In this document: piece by piece, positions 25,937 through 34,200 of the stretch
Position numbering within the stretch: the stretch's first letter is position 1
Layout of the letters: each line of letters begins with the position of its first letter
NCBI GenBank assembly: GCA_946558465.1
Contig: CAMNTM010000006.1
Span: 1 to 64,000 of the forward strand
Direction of reading: 5' to 3'
Source: an uncultured Lachnospiraceae bacterium
GTDB taxonomy: Bacteria; Bacillota; Clostridia; Lachnospirales; Lachnospiraceae
DNA: 64,000 bases
Program-made: the position numbers and the translations under genes
Notes under the pieces: generated by a model
What the model was told of the DNA's origin: nothing
The model's input: the letters and a program-made list of their open reading frames with translations, nothing else
The model's database searches: none

Positions 25937-26030
25937 TGATAAGAAGACAAGAAGAATCATAGCAATTGTTATTATGATAGTTATTGCAGCTATGATGGCG
26001 ACATCTATTATACCTTATCTTGCGGGGTAA
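25926..26030 (+). CDS. 34-residue single-pass membrane peptide
   Basis: The frame from the ATG at 25926 encodes MNFNDKKTRRIIAIVIMIVI plus 14 further residues ending SIIPYLAG. It has a basic N-terminus and one strong hydrophobic helix. The start overlaps the radical SAM stop by 11 bases and is preceded by AAAAGGTGATGA, suggesting coupled translation. Very short membrane peptides of this form occur widely in Firmicutes; no function is known. Confidence 0.65.
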   Translation: MNFNDKKTRRIIAIVIMIVIAAMMATSIIPYLAG

Positions 26031-26074
26031 TTTTCGGCACTCGATTTTATAGAACGAGAGGGCAGGTATAGAAA

Positions 26075-27571
26075 ATGCCACAAAAAAAGGAAACAAGAAA
26101 ATATAAAAAGCCGGCAAGACGCAGGCGGCGCAGAAGACAGATGACAGCCGGCCTTGTTTTTGTATGTATTGTTTTAATACTTAGTATTTCTTATTTTGTG
26201 CTTCATCGATATGTTTCAAAGTATCCGAAGGATGAGATATGTAAAAATATCTATGCAGGAAATGTGGACTTGTCGGGCATGAAAAGAAAAGAAGCAGAGG
26301 AAGCTCTTAAAAGCCAGCTTGACAAGGATAGAGAGCTTGCATTTTCTGTGAAGGTAGGAGCGCAGTCGGCGGAAGGTACTTTGGGCGAACTTGGGCTGGC
26401 TTATAAGGATATAGATAAAATTGTGGATAAGGCTATGAGCAGCGGAAAGAAAGGAAGTCTTTGGGAACGCTTCTGGAGGCTTCAGCATCTGGAAAAGAAT
26501 AAGTTTATGATTGAAGAGGAGTATGTTCTGGAGAGAGAAGCTGCAGAAAGCATTTTGACAGAACGTATGCTTCCGCTTGCCGGCCGCGCAGAGGATGCAG
26601 CGATTTTCTGGGAAGCTTCCGGAATCACAATTAAGCCGGAGAAGACAGGAGAAACTATAGATATTGAGGCATCTATAAATAAAATAGAGAATTATCTAAA
26701 CGAGAATTGGGATCATAAGATTTTTTCTGTGAAAGCTGATATGGAAAAGGAGGAGCCGTCGGTTAAAGCGGAGGATCTGGAGAGTATACAAGATGAGCTG
26801 GGATCCTTTTCCACAGATGCGGGAGAAGGAGAACGATGGCAGAATCTGGCAGCCGGTGTAGAGAAGCTGGATGGTACATTACTGATGCCAGGAGAAGAGC
26901 TTTCGGTATATGAGGCTACAGGCCCCTATGATGAAGAAAATGGTTATGTTCCGGGTGCATCCTATGAGAATGGAAGGGTCGTAGAAAGCTACGGCGGAGG
27001 TGTATGCCAGGTTTCTACAACATTGTATAATGCAGTATTATACGCCGAATTGGAGATTGTGGAGCGGTATCCACATTCTATGCTGGTAAGCTATGTTGCG
27101 CCTTCCAGAGATGCAGCAATAGCAGAAGGCTTTAAGGACTTCGTTTTCAAAAATAATTACGATACGCCTATTTATATTCATGCAGAGATTGACGGTGCTA
27201 ATCAGCTGTGCTTTGCAATTTATGGAAAAGAAACGAGGGAAGAAGGCAGAACTATAGAATATGAATCTGAGACGGTGCTTACAGTTGAACCTGGAGTTAT
27301 CTATAAAGTAGATAGTGAAGCCGATTTCGGATCGATGCAGACGACGGAAAGTGCACACACGGGTAAAGAAGCAAGACTTTGGAAGATTGTGTATCAGGAT
27401 GGAGAAGAAGTAAGCCGGGAGATTATTAATAATAGTACGTATAATAAAACGGATCGAGTCATATCTGTTGGAACAAAATCTGAGAATCCAGAAGCAGTAA
27501 GCCGCCTGCAGGAGGCGATTGCAGCTCAGGATGAAGGGAAAATATATGATGCGGCTGCCCAGGGACAGTAG
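26075..27571 (+). CDS. VanW family protein with peptidoglycan-binding-like repeats
   Basis: A 498-residue cell-envelope protein. The cytoplasmic N-terminus is highly basic (KKPARRRRRRRQ), followed by a TM helix (about 24-45). Then come repeat domains of the YoaR/PG_binding_4 kind (IYAGNVDLSGMKRKEAEEAL...), and a VanW domain (LMPGEELSVYEATGPYDEEN ... YGGGVCQVSTTLYNAVLYAE). The C-terminal stretch resembles a G5-like extension. It is expected outside the membrane, associated with peptidoglycan; the biochemical role of VanW domains is unproven. GAGGGCAGG precedes the ATG. Confidence 0.88.
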   Translation: MPQKKETRKYKKPARRRRRRRQMTAGLVFVCIVLILSISYFVLHRYVSKYPKDEICKNIYAGNVDLSGMKRKEAEEALKSQLDKDRELAFSVKVGAQSAEGTLGELGLAYKDIDKIVDKAMSSGKKGSLWERFWRLQHLEKNKFMIEEEYVLEREAAESILTERMLPLAGRAEDAAIFWEASGITIKPEKTGETIDIEASINKIENYLNENWDHKIFSVKADMEKEEPSVKAEDLESIQDELGSFSTDAGEGERWQNLAAGVEKLDGTLLMPGEELSVYEATGPYDEENGYVPGASYENGRVVESYGGGVCQVSTTLYNAVLYAELEIVERYPHSMLVSYVAPSRDAAIAEGFKDFVFKNNYDTPIYIHAEIDGANQLCFAIYGKETREEGRTIEYESETVLTVEPGVIYKVDSEADFGSMQTTESAHTGKEARLWKIVYQDGEEVSREIINNSTYNKTDRVISVGTKSENPEAVSRLQEAIAAQDEGKIYDAAAQGQ

Positions 27572-27630
27572 TCAGTGCTTTCCCCTGCCTGTAATAAAGC
27601 GGACAGCATATGAATATATGAGGTAAAGAC

Positions 27631-28533
27631 ATGAGGATAGAGACTGAGAAGGGATATGTGGTATGTAAAACAAAGATGGTCTGCGGCAGTGAACCGGATA
27701 TAGGAATATATGCAGTTGCTGCACTGGTAAATGACCTGGCGGCGGAAGGTGTGGGTTTCCCGGCAGCAGGCAGTGTCAGTGTACAGCTTATACTGCCGGT
27801 TCAAATGCCTAATTCGAATAAATATACAATTATAAAAGGAATAAAAAAAGCCTGCAGGAGCTGCCAGATAAAGCTTCAGGGCATACAAGAGGAAAGGCAT
27901 GCAGCGCTGTCAGAGTGTATGATTATTGCAACAGGAACTGTCCATGCCGCCGGAACAGGAACCTGGCAGAACAAGAGAATTCTGCCGGGACAGCAGATTG
28001 TAATGACAAAATGGGCAGGATTGGAAGGGACGCTTCGTATTGTTGATAAAAAACAGGAAGAATTAAAAAAAAGGTTCACACCGTTTTTTCTCAAACAGAT
28101 CGAAGAATTAAGGCCGGAAATATTTGCTTTGACAGAGATAGGCGCTGCAAGAGATGCCGGTGTGTCCGCAGTATACCAAATTGGCGGGGGAGGTATTCTT
28201 GCTGCGTTATGGAGATTGTCAGAGGAGACGGGACTGGGCATGGATGTAAGTTTAAAACGTATTTTTATAAGACAGGAGACGATAGAAATATGTGAACATT
28301 TTTGTCTGAATCCATATCAGCTTGCTTCCGGCGGAAGTATGCTTATGATTACAGATAATGGAGAGATTTTGACGAATATACTTCATAAAAAGCACATAGA
28401 GGCAGCTATAATCGGAAGCCTGACAGACAATCATGATAAAATCATTCGAAACGGGGAGGACATTCGTTATATCGACCGCCCGGCGCCGGATGAATTAAAT
28501 AAATTATTTATGGAGGAAAATTATGCAGGATAA
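27631..28533 (+). CDS. AIR synthase (PurM/HypE)-fold protein
   Basis: A 300-residue protein with the two-domain PurM/HypE fold. Recognisable blocks include ALVNDLAAEGVGF, LPGQQIVMTKWAGLEGTL, the C-terminal-domain motif ARDAGVSAVYQIGGGG and SGGSMLMI. The N-terminal ATP-binding glycine-rich segment of true HypE (GDDAA-like) is not seen, so catalysis of HypE type is doubtful. No hydrogenase genes lie nearby. Its stop overlaps the following Lrp-type gene by 11 bases. A linked role with the regulator and aminotransferase is inferred. Confidence 0.75.
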   Translation: MRIETEKGYVVCKTKMVCGSEPDIGIYAVAALVNDLAAEGVGFPAAGSVSVQLILPVQMPNSNKYTIIKGIKKACRSCQIKLQGIQEERHAALSECMIIATGTVHAAGTGTWQNKRILPGQQIVMTKWAGLEGTLRIVDKKQEELKKRFTPFFLKQIEELRPEIFALTEIGAARDAGVSAVYQIGGGGILAALWRLSEETGLGMDVSLKRIFIRQETIEICEHFCLNPYQLASGGSMLMITDNGEILTNILHKKHIEAAIIGSLTDNHDKIIRNGEDIRYIDRPAPDELNKLFMEENYAG

Positions 28534-29014
28534 TAGGAAACAGATACTAAAATACTTAGAGACAAACAGCAAGGCAGACTTAGGTGAGCTGGCAGTTCTT
28601 TTAGGACTTGAAGAGGCTGAGGTGGCAAACGAAATTGCGGATATGGAAAAGGAAAAAATTATCTGTGGATATCATACGCTTATCGACTGGGATAAGGCAG
28701 GAGATGACAGACTGAATGCATTAATAGAGGTGCGGGTAACTCCGCAGCGCGAACGGGGATTTGACAGGACTGCAGAGAGAATCTGTAATTATCCAGAGGT
28801 ATCAGCAACGTATCTTATATCTGGAGGCTATGATCTTTTAATTACATTAGAAGGCAGGACTCTGCTGGAGGTGTCAAGATTTGTATCTGAAAAGCTTGCT
28901 CCGGTGGATGAAATCATCAGTACTACGACACATTTTATCTTAAAGAAATATAAAGACCATGGAACTATGATGACACATAAGAGTAAATCAGAAAGGATAC
29001 CGGTGACACCGTAA
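28523..29014 (+). CDS. Lrp/AsnC family transcriptional regulator
   Basis: A 163-residue regulator with an N-terminal winged helix (about 1-55, ILKYLETNSKADLGELAVLL) and a C-terminal RAM/AsnC ligand domain (about 65-145, NALIEVRVTPQ...). Such proteins sense amino acids as octamers. It overlaps the genes on both sides, the last overlap being a single base (TAATG) with the aminotransferase, so these genes form a tight operon. The ligand may be the aminotransferase substrate (inference). Confidence 0.9.
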   Translation: MQDNRKQILKYLETNSKADLGELAVLLGLEEAEVANEIADMEKEKIICGYHTLIDWDKAGDDRLNALIEVRVTPQRERGFDRTAERICNYPEVSATYLISGGYDLLITLEGRTLLEVSRFVSEKLAPVDEIISTTTHFILKKYKDHGTMMTHKSKSERIPVTP

Positions 29015-30183
29015 TGAGAAATCCATTATCGAAAAAAATAGTGAGTATTGAACCGTCAGGTATCCGTAAATTTTTTGACATTGTAAGTGAGATGCCGGAT
29101 GCAATTTCGCTGGGAGTTGGAGAACCGGATTTTGATACGCCATGGCGGATCCGGGAGGAAGGAATCTATTCCCTGGAGAGAGGAAGAACCTTTTATACTT
29201 CGAATGCAGGACTTAAGGATTTGAAAAAAGAAATATGCAGATACTTGGCCGGAAAAATTCAAGTAAAATATAGTTTTAATAGCGAAGTAATTGTAACAGT
29301 CGGTGGAAGTGAAGGAATTGATATTGCACTGCGGGCAATGCTGGATCCGGGTGATGAGGTGCTGATTCCGCAGCCCTGTTATGTGTCTTATCTGCCCTGT
29401 GTAGTTCTTGCAGACGGAGTACCGGTTGTAATTCCGCTTCAGCAGAAGAACGAATTTAAGCTGACAGCGGAGGAGCTGGAAGCGGCGATTACACCAAAGA
29501 CAAAGATTTTAGTGCTTCCTTTCCCGAATAATCCTACAGGGGCTATTATGACAAAAGAGGACTTAGAGCCCCTTGTTGAAGTAATAAAAAAACATGATCT
29601 GTTTGTGTTGTCAGATGAGATTTATTCGGAGCTTACGTATAAGAGTGATCATGTATCTATTGCGGTTTTTCCGGGTATGAAAGAAAGGACACTGGTTATA
29701 AATGGATTCTCAAAAGGATTTGCTATGACCGGATGGAGACTGGGATATGTATGCGGACCGGAGGAAATTATAACACAGATGGTAAAGATCCATCAATATG
29801 CGATTCTTTGTGCTCCGACTAACAGCCAGTATGCAGCGATAGAGGGGCTTAAAAATTGCAGTGACGAGGTGCAGGAGATGCGTACGGCGTATAATCAGAG
29901 GCGCCGTTATCTGATGCATGAGTTTAAACGGATGCGGTTAGATTGTTTTGAACCGTTTGGTGCATTTTATGTATTTCCAAGTATTCAGGAGTTCGGTATG
30001 TCTTCTGAGGAGTTCGCCACAAGGCTTTTAGGGGAAGAAAAGGTGGCTGTAGTTCCGGGAAGTGCGTTTGGTGAGAGCGGGGAAGGCTATATTCGGATTT
30101 CTTACGCATATTCACTTGAAGATTTAAAGGAGGCAATCGGCAGAGTCGGAAGATTCGTTGATCGTCTTCGAAATGAAGTTTAA
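29014..30183 (+). CDS. class I/II pyridoxal phosphate aminotransferase
   Basis: A 389-residue fold-type I aminotransferase of the AspC/PatA-like group. The PLP lysine is in NGFSKGFAMTGWRLGY; the NNPTGA and SDEIYSEL motifs are present, as is the C-terminal GEGYIRISYA arginine motif for the substrate carboxylate. The substrate may be an aromatic, aspartate or branched-chain amino acid. The ATG shares one base with the stop of the Lrp-type regulator. The neighbouring regulator suggests amino-acid-responsive expression. Confidence 0.9.
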   Translation: MRNPLSKKIVSIEPSGIRKFFDIVSEMPDAISLGVGEPDFDTPWRIREEGIYSLERGRTFYTSNAGLKDLKKEICRYLAGKIQVKYSFNSEVIVTVGGSEGIDIALRAMLDPGDEVLIPQPCYVSYLPCVVLADGVPVVIPLQQKNEFKLTAEELEAAITPKTKILVLPFPNNPTGAIMTKEDLEPLVEVIKKHDLFVLSDEIYSELTYKSDHVSIAVFPGMKERTLVINGFSKGFAMTGWRLGYVCGPEEIITQMVKIHQYAILCAPTNSQYAAIEGLKNCSDEVQEMRTAYNQRRRYLMHEFKRMRLDCFEPFGAFYVFPSIQEFGMSSEEFATRLLGEEKVAVVPGSAFGESGEGYIRISYAYSLEDLKEAIGRVGRFVDRLRNEV

Positions 30184-30231
30184 AGAACAAATTTTAATCT
30201 TTATGCACAGTTTTTTATACAGCCGTCTGCA

Positions 30232-30268
30232 TAAAAAAGGGAATCCGGCCGCATGAGCTGATTCCCTT
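30232..30268 (-). terminator. terminator of the rubrerythrin gene
   Basis: On the minus strand, AAGGGAATC (30268-30260) pairs with GATTCCCTT (30245-30237) and is followed by six Ts. It lies 38 bases after the rubrerythrin stop. Confidence 0.8.
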
Positions 30269-30305
30269 AAATTATCGTGTTTCCCTGATTTTACAGGTTT
30301 ACTTA

Positions 30306-30848
30306 TTATCCGAAATACCTTTTCAATAATCCTTCAAATGCTTTTCCGTGTCTTGCCTCATCACGAGCCATCTCGTGCACGGTATCATGAATTGCATCAA
30401 GGTTTGCTGCCTTAGCGCGTTTTGCAAGGTCAAACTTACCAGCTGTAGCGCCATTCTCAGCATCAACTCTCATCTCAAGGTTTTTCTTTGTACTGTCAGT
30501 TACTACCTCACCAAGCAGCTCTGCAAATTTTGCAGCATGCTCTGCTTCTTCATAAGCAGCTTTTTCCCAATATAAGCCGATCTCCGGATAGCCTTCTCTG
30601 TGAGCAACTCTTGCCATTGCAAGATACATACCAACCTCTGAGCATTCACCTTCAAAGTTTGCACGAAGGTCAGCAATAATATCCTCACTTACGCCCTTTG
30701 CTACGCCCACAACATGTTCAGCAGCCCACTCTCTTTCGCCTGTCTGTTCTTTAAACTTGTCAGCACCGACACCGCAGACCGGACATTTGTCCGGAGCTGC
30801 ATCTCCTTCATGGATATAACCACATACTGTACATACAAATTTCTTCAT
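30306..30848 (-). CDS. reverse rubrerythrin (N-terminal rubredoxin domain)
   Basis: A 180-residue non-haem iron peroxidase that detoxifies H2O2 and O2 in anaerobes. Domain order is reversed: the rubredoxin domain comes first (CTVCGY ... CPVCGVG, residues 6-25), then a ferritin-like di-iron domain with E..ExxH-type ligands ([34 protein letters not shown] and DEARHGKAF). The start at 30848 follows GGAGAA. A PerR-box-like site lies about 42 bases upstream and perR is the next gene. Clostridium reverse rubrerythrins are PerR-controlled and strongly induced by oxygen. Confidence 0.93.
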   Translation of the reverse strand: MKKFVCTVCGYIHEGDAAPDKCPVCGVGADKFKEQTGEREWAAEHVVGVAKGVSEDIIADLRANFEGECSEVGMYLAMARVAHREGYPEIGLYWEKAAYEEAEHAAKFAELLGEVVTDSTKKNLEMRVDAENGATAGKFDLAKRAKAANLDAIHDTVHEMARDEARHGKAFEGLLKRYFG

Positions 30849-30889
30849 AATAAATTCTCCTTTTCTTCTTTTATTTATAATATTAATAT

Positions 30890-30904
30890 TAGTAATTGTT
30901 ATTA
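30890..30904 (-). promoter_or_regulatory. PerR-box-like operator of rubrerythrin
   Basis: The 15-mer TAGTAATTGTTATTA (plus-strand reading) approximates the Per box TTATAATNATTATAA as an imperfect 7-1-7 palindrome. It matches the site before perR (TAGTAATGATTATTA) at all but two positions. Confidence 0.65.
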
Positions 30905-31044
30905 ATATTAAAATAACACAATTAAAACTCTGTGTCAATGTATATTTTACCATTTTTTAAAGTTTTATCCGAATTTTTTCTCATCCAGATATTTTGTGAT
31001 AAATACATTATTTCGGAACAGACTATGTTATCTGACGGGAATGT

Positions 31045-31443
31045 TTAGTGCGGGTTACGGCAGCATTTTGCGCAGGTCCCATAAAATAATGTATTGTGAT
31101 GCTCAATGGTGCCGTCAAAATTTGCCTCTGCAAGTTCATTGATCGATCGTATATGTTCCTTGTCCATCATTAAATCACTTACTCCTCCGCAAGAGGTACA
31201 TATTACATGATAGTGGGGATGTGTATCTCCGTCAAAACGGTCCCCTCCATCTGGGGTAGGAATTTTAACGGCTTCTCCCATATCTGCGAGGAGATTCAAA
31301 TTGCGGTAAACGGTACCTAAACTAATATGCGGAAATTCCTTTTTTACGTGAAGGTATACGGTATCGGCAGTAGGATGTTCATGGGTCTGCATTAAATATT
31401 CTTTTATTGAGGCACGCTGTCTGCTGTATTTTAATGTTGCCAT
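31045..31443 (-). CDS. perR: PerR-type peroxide-responsive Fur family repressor
   Basis: A 132-residue Fur-family regulator. The winged helix is in residues about 10-75 (ISLGTVYRNLNLLADMGEAV). Metal ligands include DRFDGDTHPHYHVICTSCGG and HHNTLFYGTCAKC, the latter pairs forming the structural zinc site. The HPHYH cluster and the upstream Asp fit PerR better than Zur or Fur. The start at 31443 follows AAAGGGGG. A matching operator overlaps its own promoter region and another precedes rubrerythrin, so autoregulation and control of rubrerythrin are inferred. Confidence 0.88.
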   Translation of the reverse strand: MATLKYSRQRASIKEYLMQTHEHPTADTVYLHVKKEFPHISLGTVYRNLNLLADMGEAVKIPTPDGGDRFDGDTHPHYHVICTSCGGVSDLMMDKEHIRSINELAEANFDGTIEHHNTLFYGTCAKCCRNPH

Positions 31444-31463
31444 GGATATCCCCCTTTCAATAA

Positions 31464-31478
31464 TAGTAATGATTATTA
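31464..31478 (-). promoter_or_regulatory. PerR-box-like operator of perR
   Basis: TAGTAATGATTATTA is a 15-mer palindrome of the 7-1-7 Per-box form with six of seven arm positions paired. It lies 21 bases upstream of the perR ATG. Confidence 0.7.
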
Positions 31479-31618
31479 TAATTAGTATAGGGCGAAAAAA
31501 GACAGCTGTCAACGTTTATCCTTAAAATGTAATAATTTTGTAATATAATTCAGGAATATAATGTATATTATGGAAAAATATGGACATAATATGGCGAGAG
31601 AAACAGGGAAAAATAACC

Positions 31619-31646
31619 TTGACAACCAAAAAAAAGATGATATAAT
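31619..31646 (+). promoter_or_regulatory. sigma-A promoter of the NlpC/P60 gene
   Basis: Consensus TTGACA (31619-31624) and TATAAT (31641-31646) with a 16-base, A-rich spacer. The leader to the ATG at 31726 is about 75 bases. Confidence 0.85.
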
Positions 31647-31725
31647 AAACGCGTAACATATGTAACAATTCTGTAATATTTACAAAAGATAAGAAAACAT
31701 AAACAAAAATTTAAGGAGGGAGTTT

Positions 31726-32628
31726 ATGGATTCTATTCTTAAGAAAGGGTTGTTCCTAGTTACTTTAACGGGAGCTATTGCAGCATTTCCAAACACGGCA
31801 TATGCTTCAGATACAGACAAAGAAAATATTATGCCGGGTATTGGGATCGAACAGGTATTAAATAACTGCTATTCGTCGGATAAGAAAATAGACGTAGAAG
31901 AGTATTTAGTGCCGACACAAAAGGGTGAGTATTTAGATATGGCGTTTGCCGATGTCGATACGTTTCTTTATATAAGAAGCGAACCGACAAAAGAAAGTGA
32001 GTGGGTCGGTAAATTATATCCCGACTATGCTGCCAAGATCGTCGGTCCGGTAGGAGATTGGACAAAAATCGAGTCTGGATCAGTTACGGGCTATGTATAT
32101 TCCGAATATATTATTGTAGGAAATAATGCGGAACAAAAGGCCCAGGAAATTATTGAGGAGACTGAAGAGGAAGAGCCAGAGAAAGCATTTACTTTTGCGG
32201 AGTCTAAGGAAGAGGAAGCTGCCAGACTGGAGAAGGAGGCCGAGGAAGAGGCCCAGAAGGCTGCAGAAGCCGCAGCTGCCGCAGCAGGAACCGGACAGGC
32301 TGTTGTTGATTATGCCTGTCAGTTTATTGGAAATCCTTATGTATGGGGAGGTACGAGCCTTACCAATGGTGCAGATTGTTCAGGATTTGTGCAGTCGGTA
32401 TATGCGCACTTTGGAATCAGCCTTCCGAGAACATCCGGAGAGCAGAGAGGTGCAGGTGTCGGAGTCAGCTACAGCGAAGCAATGCCGGGAGACATTATCT
32501 GTTATGACGGACATGTAGGTATTTATATGGGCAATGGACAGATTGTAAATGCGATAAACAGCAGCCAGGGAATCGGGATATTACCGGCCACATATACGAA
32601 CATTATTACTGTAAGAAGATTACTTTAA
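31726..32628 (+). CDS. secreted SH3/NlpC-P60 peptidoglycan endopeptidase
   Basis: A 300-residue exported cell-wall hydrolase. It has a signal peptide (about 1-27), an SH3b-like domain (about 65-130, LYIRSEPTKESEWVGKLY), a Glu/Ala-rich linker (about 140-190) and a C-terminal NlpC/P60 domain. Catalytic Cys is in NGADCSGFVQSVY and catalytic His in DGHVGIYMG; the third position is probably the Asn in VNAINSS. It would cut gamma-D-Glu-diamino acid bonds. It has its own strong promoter and AAGGAGGG site, and appears monocistronic. Confidence 0.93.
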   Translation: MDSILKKGLFLVTLTGAIAAFPNTAYASDTDKENIMPGIGIEQVLNNCYSSDKKIDVEEYLVPTQKGEYLDMAFADVDTFLYIRSEPTKESEWVGKLYPDYAAKIVGPVGDWTKIESGSVTGYVYSEYIIVGNNAEQKAQEIIEETEEEEPEKAFTFAESKEEEAARLEKEAEEEAQKAAEAAAAAAGTGQAVVDYACQFIGNPYVWGGTSLTNGADCSGFVQSVYAHFGISLPRTSGEQRGAGVGVSYSEAMPGDIICYDGHVGIYMGNGQIVNAINSSQGIGILPATYTNIITVRRLL

Positions 32629-32696
32629 CAGGCATATACAAAATAGACAAAAATGTTTGAAATTGTAAAAAAAAGTAAAATTTTAAGAAATGGACT

Positions 32697-32775
32697 TATC
32701 CAAGTTATCCACACCAAAATAGTCAAAAAAGGTGGAAAAAATGATGTTTTTAAAAAGTTTTCCACATTATCCACA
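32697..32775 (+). other. intergenic DnaA-box cluster
   Basis: Two perfect TTATCCACA boxes (32705-32713 and 32767-32775) point the same way. A one-mismatch box, TTTTCCACA (32758-32766), abuts the second, and a partial TTATCCAAG lies at 32697. The surrounding 350 bases between the NlpC/P60 gene and the DUF1858 gene are very AT-rich and hold no credible gene. No dnaA or dnaN is in the window, so this is not evidently oriC. Confidence 0.6.
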
Positions 32776-32926
32776 TAAAAAACCGAGAAAATGGTGGATT
32801 ATTCGAGGGAAATAAAAGAACGAATGTTTTGTGAAGTTGTGATAAAAATACTCATTTGTCGAAAAAACCAGAAAAAAATGTTGACAATTGAGTAGTCAAA
32901 TTTTTGGAAGAAATTCTTTTGAAATG

Positions 32927-32955
32927 TTTACACAATAAAAAAAACGGGATATAAT
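32927..32955 (+). promoter_or_regulatory. promoter of the DUF1858 gene
   Basis: TTTACA (32927-32932) and TATAAT (32950-32955) are 17 bases apart, 32 bases before the chosen start. A second TTGACA at 32881 has no matching -10. Confidence 0.75.
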
Positions 32956-32987
32956 AAGAGCACTGAAGAAAAAAGGAGGTGTCACGG

Positions 32988-33212
32988 GTGGCACAGGTTT
33001 CTAAAGATATGACGTTTGGTCAGCTGTTAGAGCAGTACTATGAGAAATGTCCAAAGATAGTGGATGTTTTGGTAGAAGCAGGAATGGGTTGTATCGGATG
33101 TCCGCATTCTCAGATGGAATCTATTGAAGAGGGTGCGATGGGACATGGTATAGATCCGGATCTTTTAATTGAAAAACTCAATGCAACAATTAATGCGGCA
33201 TTGAATGTATAG
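32988..33212 (+). CDS. DUF1858 domain protein
   Basis: A 74-residue protein made of one DUF1858 domain (TFGQLLEQYYEKCPKIVDVL, then GMGCIGCPHSQMES with the conserved CxxC). Such proteins occur alone or fused to redox enzymes; the Cys pair suggests metal or redox binding, not proven. The GTG at 32988 is chosen because AGGAGG lies 8 bases upstream; an in-frame GTG at 32979 overlaps that site. Monocistronic, with its own promoter and terminator. Confidence 0.88.
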   Translation: MAQVSKDMTFGQLLEQYYEKCPKIVDVLVEAGMGCIGCPHSQMESIEEGAMGHGIDPDLLIEKLNATINAALNV

Positions 33213-33233
33213 TTCATAATGAAAAATAGTAAT

Positions 33234-33280
33234 GCTTAAAAAGATGCTTTGGTTTCTGGAACCAAAGCATCTTTTTAAGC
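33234..33280. terminator. bidirectional terminator between DUF1858 gene and mecA
   Basis: A perfect 21-bp inverted repeat (33234-33254 and 33260-33280, loop TCTGG) with A-run and T-run inside the arm ends, giving T-rich exits in both directions between convergent genes. Confidence 0.9.
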
Positions 33281-33290
33281 ATATTCAATT

Positions 33291-34028
33291 TTAAATAGCG
33301 GAAAGCTTTTGTACCGCATCAGGAGTCACCATAACTTCACAGTGCTCTTCTAAGAATGCAAGTGTTCCGCCGGAGGTTTTTTCCAAAGTTCCATATTCAG
33401 ACAGCATATTACAGATTCGGTTGAAATCTTTGGTTGTATGTTCTGATTGTGTAAGAGCTAGTATATATATGCTTTCTTCATGGTCTTTGTATAGTGTGTT
33501 GGAACCGAAATACATATTTCCGAGCAGACGGGATGCTTCGAGCACACGGTCTATAGTTGCAAATGAAAATAACCGTAAAGCCGGTTTAGTTTCTTCAGGA
33601 GTCTCTTGTGCGGTATCCGGTGCCGGTGTTTCCGCAGTATTAATCTTTTCCTTTACTTTTTCTAAGAGACTGAGGAAGGTTTCTGCGCCCTCTAGTTTAT
33701 CTAAAGTCTCCTGTTTTTTAGCTTCTGAGTCCTGTCCCGGCAGAGGTGCAAATTTAGAAAAACGGGTGTCGAGTTCTTCTGGGTCTTCGACTTTAGTAAT
33801 TATCAGCACGATAGAATCGGAAGAAGCGGGAATTGCCTCAATCATAAGAGGAATGTCCTCTGCCTCAAAGCCAAATTCAAAGGCTGCTTGCTGCATCATA
33901 TCATGGAAAAGTGATCTTACTTTTTCGGTTCCGTAAGCCAATTCGCTCAGACGAAGCTGGCGGGCTTCCAGGTCAGCACGCGTCAATGTACAGCGTATCT
34001 GATTGTCATTGATTTTTTCAATCTTCAT
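33291..34028 (-). CDS. mecA: adaptor protein MecA
   Basis: A 245-residue adaptor that delivers substrates to the ClpC unfoldase. The N-terminal substrate-binding domain (MKIEKINDNQIRCTLTRADL...) and the C-terminal ClpC-binding domain (LRLFSFATIDRVLEASRLLG ... SEYGTLEKTSG) are joined by an acidic Pro/Glu/Thr linker (about 130-150). In B. subtilis MecA controls ComK and Spo0A; targets here are unknown. AAGGAAG precedes the ATG. Confidence 0.9.
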   Translation of the reverse strand: MKIEKINDNQIRCTLTRADLEARQLRLSELAYGTEKVRSLFHDMMQQAAFEFGFEAEDIPLMIEAIPASSDSIVLIITKVEDPEELDTRFSKFAPLPGQDSEAKKQETLDKLEGAETFLSLLEKVKEKINTAETPAPDTAQETPEETKPALRLFSFATIDRVLEASRLLGNMYFGSNTLYKDHEESIYILALTQSEHTTKDFNRICNMLSEYGTLEKTSGGTLAFLEEHCEVMVTPDAVQKLSAI

Positions 34029-34200
34029 AATTTATCACTTCCTTTCACATAGTATAGCATAGAAAATGTAAGATATTCAATAAAATTAGTATAAAAATAT
34101 TATATGAAAAAACAGTTCGGCCAGACAGTATTATTTTCTTCTATATTCTTCATTTTTCATTGATACCCCTCACAAAATTTTACAAAAAACAAAAAAACAC

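Noticed and set aside
27631-28533. Hydrogenase maturation protein HypE
   Set aside because: The fold matches, but the N-terminal ATP motif was not found and there are no hyp or hydrogenase genes nearby.
32640-32980. Chromosomal origin of replication
   Set aside because: DnaA boxes are present, but no dnaA, dnaN, rpmH or other origin genes are in the window and the cluster is small.
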